From Diplocarpon mali (lineage: Eukaryota > Ascomycota > Leotiomycetes > Helotiales > Drepanopezizaceae), in the NCBI GenBank assembly GCA_024741835.1, contig JAENRP010000631.1, forward strand, positions 1-11,276: 11,276 nucleotides of DNA. Reading direction: 5' to 3'. The translations under genes and the position numbers were made by a program. The first letter of the stretch is position 1. Each line of letters starts with the position of its first letter. A model generated the notes under the pieces. It had not been told where the DNA came from, did no database searches, and saw only the letters and a list, made by a program, of their open reading frames with translations. Positions 7,766 through 11,276 of the stretch are shown one piece after another.

Positions 7766-8618
7766 ATTCATAAGCACGATAAATCCGCTATCACTAGACG
7801 CAAAGGACGAGGCACAGAAGATGATGCAAAATCCATTTGGAAGAGCCCCAACGGCAACACTTGAGTATCAGACCAGAGGGGAAGACATTCCATGGCGAGT
7901 GACAATCCCTAGCGACAGGAGTTTCGTCTCCGCGATCTCCCCACTCGAAGCGTCCGGCTGTTCCCGACCCGAGCACAAGTCATCCGCGATATCAAGAACA
8001 TCACCCTCGACCCGGGCCCCAATCAGATCGTATTCGATTGACTCAGAGGACGGGTAGCCGGGCGTAGCGACGAGAATCACACATCATCCTATATTTCTCC
8101 AACTCCCCCGTCGCTCCCCCTGGCACAGGCGATCCCACGTCCCCGCAGCCTCCCAGCACTGAAGAGCGGATCGGTGTCCGCAGGCCCAGATCTGTCGGGA
8201 GGACGGAGAGGGGGTGGAGATTCCGCGGGGTGCAGATTCCGGTGGGTGTAGACCCGAGCAGATGCAGGTTCCGGTGGGTGACATGGCTGCCAACCAACCG
8301 TTCCACCGCGGCGCCGACGCACTGGCCGGAACGCTTGATTCATGTCCGGGATTTGGCCTCCTCGGAGCACGCGTGGAAAAACGCCGCGTAACCTCGGCGC
8401 CCAACCGACCAAGTAGGCAAAGCAGTGCCAAGCCTCCGTACACGCCGTACCATAACATGCAACGCCAGCGCCAACGCCGTAGACAGGACTGGTCCCTAGA
8501 CCGAGACAGCGCCAGACCCAGACGGCGCCAGACCCAGCACCTGTAGCCCTCGGCAGCCTCTCGGAGTGTTCCCTGAAAGGCCTCTCGAAGAATCAAGCAA
8601 GGCTGGCCCACCAAGCGC
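7766..8618. other. Region without a confident gene
   Basis: Frames are open on both strands across 7868-8080, a sign of stop-poor sequence rather than of a particular gene. The minus-strand frame reads with fairly ordinary composition (ARVEGDVLDIADDL) but I cannot match it. Short direct repeats occur: two copies of a GCAGRTTCCGGTGGGTG word (about 8231-8247 and 8263-8279) and a repeated GGCGCCAGACCCAG unit around 8508-8537. Confidence 0.45.
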
Positions 8619-8680
8619 CTCTCTTCCCCCTCTGCCCCTCTGCCCCTCTGCCCCTCTCTCCCTCTCCCCCTCTCCCCCTC
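8619..8680. repeat. Pyrimidine-only tract with CCCTCTG repeats
   Basis: Sixty-two bases almost wholly C and T on the + strand: consecutive CCCCTCTG units, then CTCCCTCTCCCC units, interrupted only by G in the CTCTG words. It lies 115 bp past the stop codon of gene 2, so it would be a purine tract in the 3' region of that transcript. Confidence 0.7.
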
Positions 8681-8794
8681 GAGCAAGTGCATGTCCCATC
8701 TCCCTCGGCCAGAATCTAGTCTCGAGCTCCCGCTCGCCTCTCCCGTGTTCCGATTTCCCTCTCCGGATCTTCCCTCCTCTCCTCTCACGCCCGG

Positions 8795-9961
8795 CTACGA
8801 GACGACCACGTGCATGCTCATGTGCTCGACGGCGTCCTTGACGCTGCGCATCCAGCGCTGGTTGATGCAGAACGGGCAGCGGACCGCCGGCTCCGCGACG
8901 GCGCTCGGCTCCCCCTCGCTGCGCCGCGGCACCTGCGGGATCACGACGCCGCTCGCGGTGTGCAGGTCGAAGCCCTGGTCGGGGGCGCCGCCGGCACCGA
9001 CGCCGGCACCGATGTCGAGCCCGGGATCCGGGCCCTGGCTCGGGGGCTGGTTCGGCTTCAGGCCCGGAGCTTGACCTTGGCATCGACTCTGGGAGGGCGT
9101 GGCGTGCATGTTCGCCTCACTGAACATGTTCGCATCCCCCTCCTGACGCCCCATCCCATCCGCACTCCCTCCCCCCCCTCCTCCTCCTCCTCCTCCTCCC
9201 ATGCTCCCCTCATCCACCCCACCCCCAAGAGGACCGCCAGCGCCGCCGCCGCCGCCGCCCTCCCCCGCCGCCGCCCTCTTCTTCAAGATCTCCGTCTTGG
9301 CCCGGCGACACTGCTGCAGGTGCACCTCGGCGCCGTACTCCCGCAGCAGACACTCCCGGATCTCGACCGGCGTGGTCTCTTTGTCGATGCGCATCAGGCG
9401 CGGCAGGATCTCCATCAGGAAGGGGAGTCGGGAGGCCGAGTTGCGCTGCACCTTGGGCAGGACGGGGAGGAGCGCCGGCGCGTGCGGATCGGCCTGGTTC
9501 CCGCCCGGACCCGGAGCCGGAGCCGGATGGTGGGTCTGGGGATGAGGAGACATCGGCCCGAGGACGCGCGCGCCGGGGATGATGTTCCCCGAGGCGTCTT
9601 GTCGGATCTCCACCCCGCCCATGTTGCCCGCTCCCCCCCCCTCCGGCATGCCGGCCCCGCCCATCAGGCCCTCGGCGCTCGGGAGCCCGCCGGGCCGCCA
9701 GCCCGCCCCGAGGGCGTTCACACACGTGTGGCGCTCCCGCAGCACCGTGACGCGGGCCAGCGGCTCGCGGCCGCCCTTGCGCTCCCAGTTGCACCGGATG
9801 ACAAAGGGACAGTCCGGGTCGCGCTTGCAGCCGACGCGCACGCGGCCCGTGTCGGACTTGAGGATGCGCGGCTCGAAGTGCGACTCGATGGCCCAGGCGT
9901 GCAGCGCCTCCTTGAAGGCCTTGAGCGTGGGGAATTCCTGCCGCAGGTGGAGGGGGGGCAT
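8795..9961 (-). CDS. MULE/FAR1-type zinc-finger protein, transposase-derived DNA-binding protein
   Basis: A 388-residue intronless protein, ATG at 9961 (A at -3), TAG at 8795-8797. N-terminal domain, about 8-80: F.TLKAFKEAL..WAI...F....SD..RVRVGC, then CPFVIRCNW, ARVTVL and HTC. Cys45-x5-Cys51-x26-His78-x-Cys80 is the C-C-H-C ligand set of the MuDR/FAR1 N-terminal finger (WRKY-GCM1 fold), which binds transposon ends in Mutator-like transposases and promoters in plant FAR1/FHY3. Residues 168-229 (SRLPFLMEILPRLM...TPVEIRECLLREYGAEVHL.QCRRAK) match the helical segment that follows the finger in such transposases. Then long Gly tracts (235-240, 255-265) and, at 362-384, CPFC-x14-H-x3-H, a C2H2-like finger. 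The DDE catalytic region is absent, so transposition activity is not expected. I infer a nuclear, possibly transcription-regulating role. The frame is open 31 codons upstream of the ATG, so an upstream exon is possible. Confidence 0.8.
   Translation of the reverse strand: MPPLHLRQEFPTLKAFKEALHAWAIESHFEPRILKSDTGRVRVGCKRDPDCPFVIRCNWERKGGREPLARVTVLRERHTCVNALGAGWRPGGLPSAEGLMGGAGMPEGGGAGNMGGVEIRQDASGNIIPGARVLGPMSPHPQTHHPAPAPGPGGNQADPHAPALLPVLPKVQRNSASRLPFLMEILPRLMRIDKETTPVEIRECLLREYGAEVHLQQCRRAKTEILKKRAAAGEGGGGGGAGGPLGGGVDEGSMGGGGGGGGGGGSADGMGRQEGDANMFSEANMHATPSQSRCQGQAPGLKPNQPPSQGPDPGLDIGAGVGAGGAPDQGFDLHTASGVVIPQVPRRSEGEPSAVAEPAVRCPFCINQRWMRSVKDAVEHMSMHVVVS
9171..9263. repeat. Trinucleotide runs inside gene 2 (Gly-coding)
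   Basis: CCT/TCC repeats (9177-9199) and CCG repeats (9239-9260) on the + strand read as GGA and GGC glycine codons on the gene 2 strand and give its poly-Gly linker. Such tracts vary in length between strains. Confidence 0.75.
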
Positions 9962-10122
9962 GGTCGAGGACGAGGACGAGGACGCCGACGACGCGGGGGG
10001 AGGCGCGCTGCTGGGACTGAGCCGGCCGTCGCGGCGGCGAGCAGCAAGGTATCACCGGTGCGGCGGCGCGGACGCGGGCTCAGATGGTCGTCGACTCCTC
10101 TCGTGCGGCGCGCTGCGCTCCG

Positions 10123-10167
10123 GGATCTCCAGGATCTCCAGGATCTCCAAGGTCTCCAAGGTCTCCA
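10123..10167. repeat. 9-bp tandem repeat, five copies
   Basis: GGATCTCCA three times exactly (10123-10149) followed by AGGTCTCCA twice (10150-10167). About 160 bp upstream of the gene 2 ATG. As its period is a multiple of three it does not disturb any reading frame, which leaves open whether it lies in a leader or an upstream exon. Confidence 0.85.
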
Positions 10168-10320
10168 GTGGCGCGCCCGCGACCCAAACCCCTCAGCTCT
10201 GCTCGCAGGTGTTGTTCCGCCGCGGGGGGGACCAACGCACATGCAGAGGCCGCGGCCGATGCACACGCTCGTCGCGAAGGGTGCGGTGTTGACGTCGTCG
10301 CTGGCCGGAGATCGGAGAGG

Positions 10321-10350
10321 ATGCGATGCGATGCGATGCGGTGCGGTGCG
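10321..10350. repeat. Pentanucleotide repeat ATGCG/GTGCG
   Basis: Four ATGCG units followed by two GTGCG units. Simple microsatellite within the upstream region of gene 2. Confidence 0.85.
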
Positions 10351-10629
10351 GTGGGGGGAGGGTACGCTGGATAGAGATGTAGGTCGTTTGGCATCGAGGT
10401 TGGGTTATGATTGTGGCACGAGGAAGCGCGGCTCGCTGGGTCAACTGAAAATCGGCCTGAGGTGGGGGGAATGCGGGTGTGGTGGCCTGAGGCATCCACC
10501 ACCTCGATCTCGGTCCGAGAGACCCGACTCGAACCGGACCGGACGGGGGGCACTCTCGCTTACGCGGGGGGGACGGAGAGGAAACCGAGACGAAGCGGCA
10601 CTCAAGTCCATAGGTCCACATCACCCACC

Positions 10630-10669
10630 GCAGCAGCAACAGCAGCAACAGCAACTACAACAACAACAA
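10630..10669. repeat. CAG/CAA repeat tract
   Basis: About 13 CAG or CAA triplets, interrupted by one CTA. It would encode Gln on the + strand, but the only + frame through it is the long frame antisense to gene 2, so I read it as non-coding simple sequence. Confidence 0.7.
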
Positions 10670-10700
10670 GAGGACAGCACGAGGAATATCCGGCACTGAT

Positions 10701-10872
10701 GGCTTTCGAGTTGCCTCTCTCTTTTCATTCTCTATCGCCGATCCTTCCCCATCATTAACCTCCTCGTTCCTTCCAATGAGATGCTATTCAACGCTCGCAG
10801 GTCGCCTCTGGCCTCCCACCTCCACCATCTTCTTTCGCTCCGCTTCTTCTGTCTGCCCATCCATCCATTCCC
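10701..10872 (+). promoter_or_regulatory. Pyrimidine-rich leader/promoter-like stretch
   Basis: CT-rich tracts (CCTCTCTCTTTTCATTCTCT near 10715, CACCATCTTCTTTCGCTCCG near 10822, and CCATCCATCCATTCCC before 10873) run on the + strand. Pyrimidine tracts on the sense strand near the start of transcription are common in filamentous fungal genes, so this may drive the + strand frame beginning at 10873. It could also be shared with gene 2 as a divergent promoter. Confidence 0.3.
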
Positions 10873-11276
10873 ATGCCGTCGTCGCGCGCATTCATCCTCG
10901 CCTCGCCGTGCCCAGGGATAGAAGAGAATCCTGCCGACCGCCCCGGCAGCAGCAACGATCCCCGCACCACCCGCCCACCCACTCAACTGCTCGGTATGCC
11001 TCCCCGTGATGTGTCATCCACATCGTTGCCTCGCAGCCTTCGCTGCAGGCCTCGCCATGTAAAAACCCGTCGCACTGTGGAGGGGGGGAGGAATAAAAAA
11101 AAAAAAATAAAAAAAAAAGAGCCAGGGGAGAAACCCTCCTGTAGACGCCTCGAAACGCCCGCCCCTTGCCCTCATGTTCGTTCCGTCTCCTCCCCGCAGA
11201 GTCGTCGGGTGCCCCGAGGGAGATGCCGTGGGCTCCGCATCGTGGCTGCGTCTGGGCGGGAGGGTGGAGCGGAGCG
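10873..11276 (+). CDS. Possible 5' part of a gene running off the right edge
   Basis: From ATG 10873 one frame stays open for 134 codons to the window end. The first 42 codons have normal mixed composition (MPSSRAFILASPCPGIEENP onward). The frame then passes through an A-rich run at 11092-11118, which would code a Lys run and is more like intron or leader sequence. A GTAAAA at 11059 and a CCGCAG ending at 11199 could be the donor and acceptor of an intron of about 140 bp removing the A-run; GTATGC at 10994 is another donor candidate. No domain is recognised. GC-rich DNA keeps frames open by chance, so this could be only a 5' leader. Confidence 0.25.
   Translation, partial: MPSSRAFILASPCPGIEENPADRPGSSNDPRTTRPPTQLLGMPPRDVSSTSLPRSLRCRPRHVKTRRTVEGGRNKKKKIKKKEPGEKPSCRRLETPAPCPHVRSVSSPQSRRVPRGRCRGLRIVAASGREGGAE
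11092..11118. repeat. A-rich homopolymer run
   Basis: Two long A runs separated by single T bases in otherwise GC-rich sequence. Could be the poly(A) trace of a retroposed fragment, though no adjoining target duplication was found, or a nucleosome-excluding tract of a promoter or intron. Confidence 0.6.

Larger units (their letters stand above)
9962..10699. other. Upstream region of gene 2, GC-rich with short tandem repeats
   Basis: On the minus strand this is the leader and promoter of gene 2; no second gene is supportable. Directly before the ATG, in frame, is a (TCCTCG)3 run that would code Ser if translated, back to a TGA near 10053. Several frames stay open through the region on both strands simply because stop codons are rare in GC-rich DNA. 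Holds the 9-bp, 5-bp and CAG/CAA repeats listed separately. Confidence 0.55.

Noticed and set aside
7868..8080. Minus-strand 70-codon frame with ordinary composition
   Set aside because: Open frames occur on both strands here, there is no family match I can name and no supporting signal; too short to call.
9210..10266. Minus-strand frames of 281 and 182 codons around gene 2
   Set aside because: They are out-of-frame shadows of gene 2 rich in Arg/Pro/Gly and lack the zinc-finger residues.
10080..10553. Minus-strand 157-codon frame with collagen-like GDP/GDL repeats
   Set aside because: The repeats simply translate the 9-bp tandem repeat, the start lies in simple sequence, and no domain is visible; more likely the leader of gene 2.
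8810..10699. Long + strand frame as a protein-coding gene
   Set aside because: It starts with GTG, is Arg/Ala/Leu-rich as expected of the opposite strand of a GC-rich gene, and has no domain. Gene 2 on the minus strand has clear metal-ligand motifs.

Overview
The window looks like a stretch of nuclear genome from a filamentous ascomycete (Pezizomycotina, most likely a Sordariomycete). Two kinds of DNA alternate. One is AT- and TpA-rich, with many stop codons, and looks like repeat-induced point mutation (RIP) acting on transposons. The other is GC-rich and holds intronless-looking open frames coding for low-complexity fungal proteins. There are no ribosome-binding sites, operons or other prokaryotic signs, and I found no tRNA, rRNA or CRISPR array.

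Left part (1-3250): a complete but dead LTR retrotransposon occupies 381-2947. Its two LTRs are each 175 bp, begin TGTYGG and end CCAACA (mutated to CTAATA in the left copy), and are flanked on both sides by the same 5-bp target duplication, GATGG. The only coding trace inside is a broken Gag of the fungal Ty1/copia type (about 1900-2660). The right LTR begins about 110 bp after the Gag trace, so protease, integrase and reverse transcriptase are missing. It is a gag-only element.

Middle-left (3250-4650): a second, unidentified decayed coding block (3390-3722), a 44-bp hairpin (3791-3834) and unannotatable sequence. Then comes gene 1 (5013-5945, +), a 310-residue basic protein with a short coiled coil, a bipartite nuclear-localisation-like stretch and a compact C-terminal module of a type seen in many uncharacterised fungal proteins. 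Three CACGTG palindromes lie 180-360 bp upstream of it.

Middle-right (5946-8790): a long region with no confident gene. It holds an AT-rich candidate 3'-end signal (6665-6700), palindromes around 7042-7110 and 7284-7363, and a 143-codon frame (7337-7765) stopped twice by TAG, exactly what CAG-to-TAG RIP would give. Pyrimidine-rich simple sequence lies at 8619-8680.

Right part (8795-11276): gene 2 (8795-9961, -) encodes a 388-residue protein. It has an N-terminal MULE/FAR1-type (WRKY-GCM1 fold) zinc finger, a helical module like the one next to that finger in Mutator-like transposases, long Gly tracts, and a C-terminal C2H2-like finger. It has no DDE catalytic region, so it is best read as a transposase-derived DNA-binding protein. 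Upstream of it are several short tandem repeats. At the right edge a pyrimidine-rich stretch leads into a + strand frame (from ATG 10873) that stays open to the end of the window and may be the first exon of another gene. Gene 1 and gene 2 converge on the gene-poor 5.9-8.8 kb region. Nothing in the sequence ties the two functionally.
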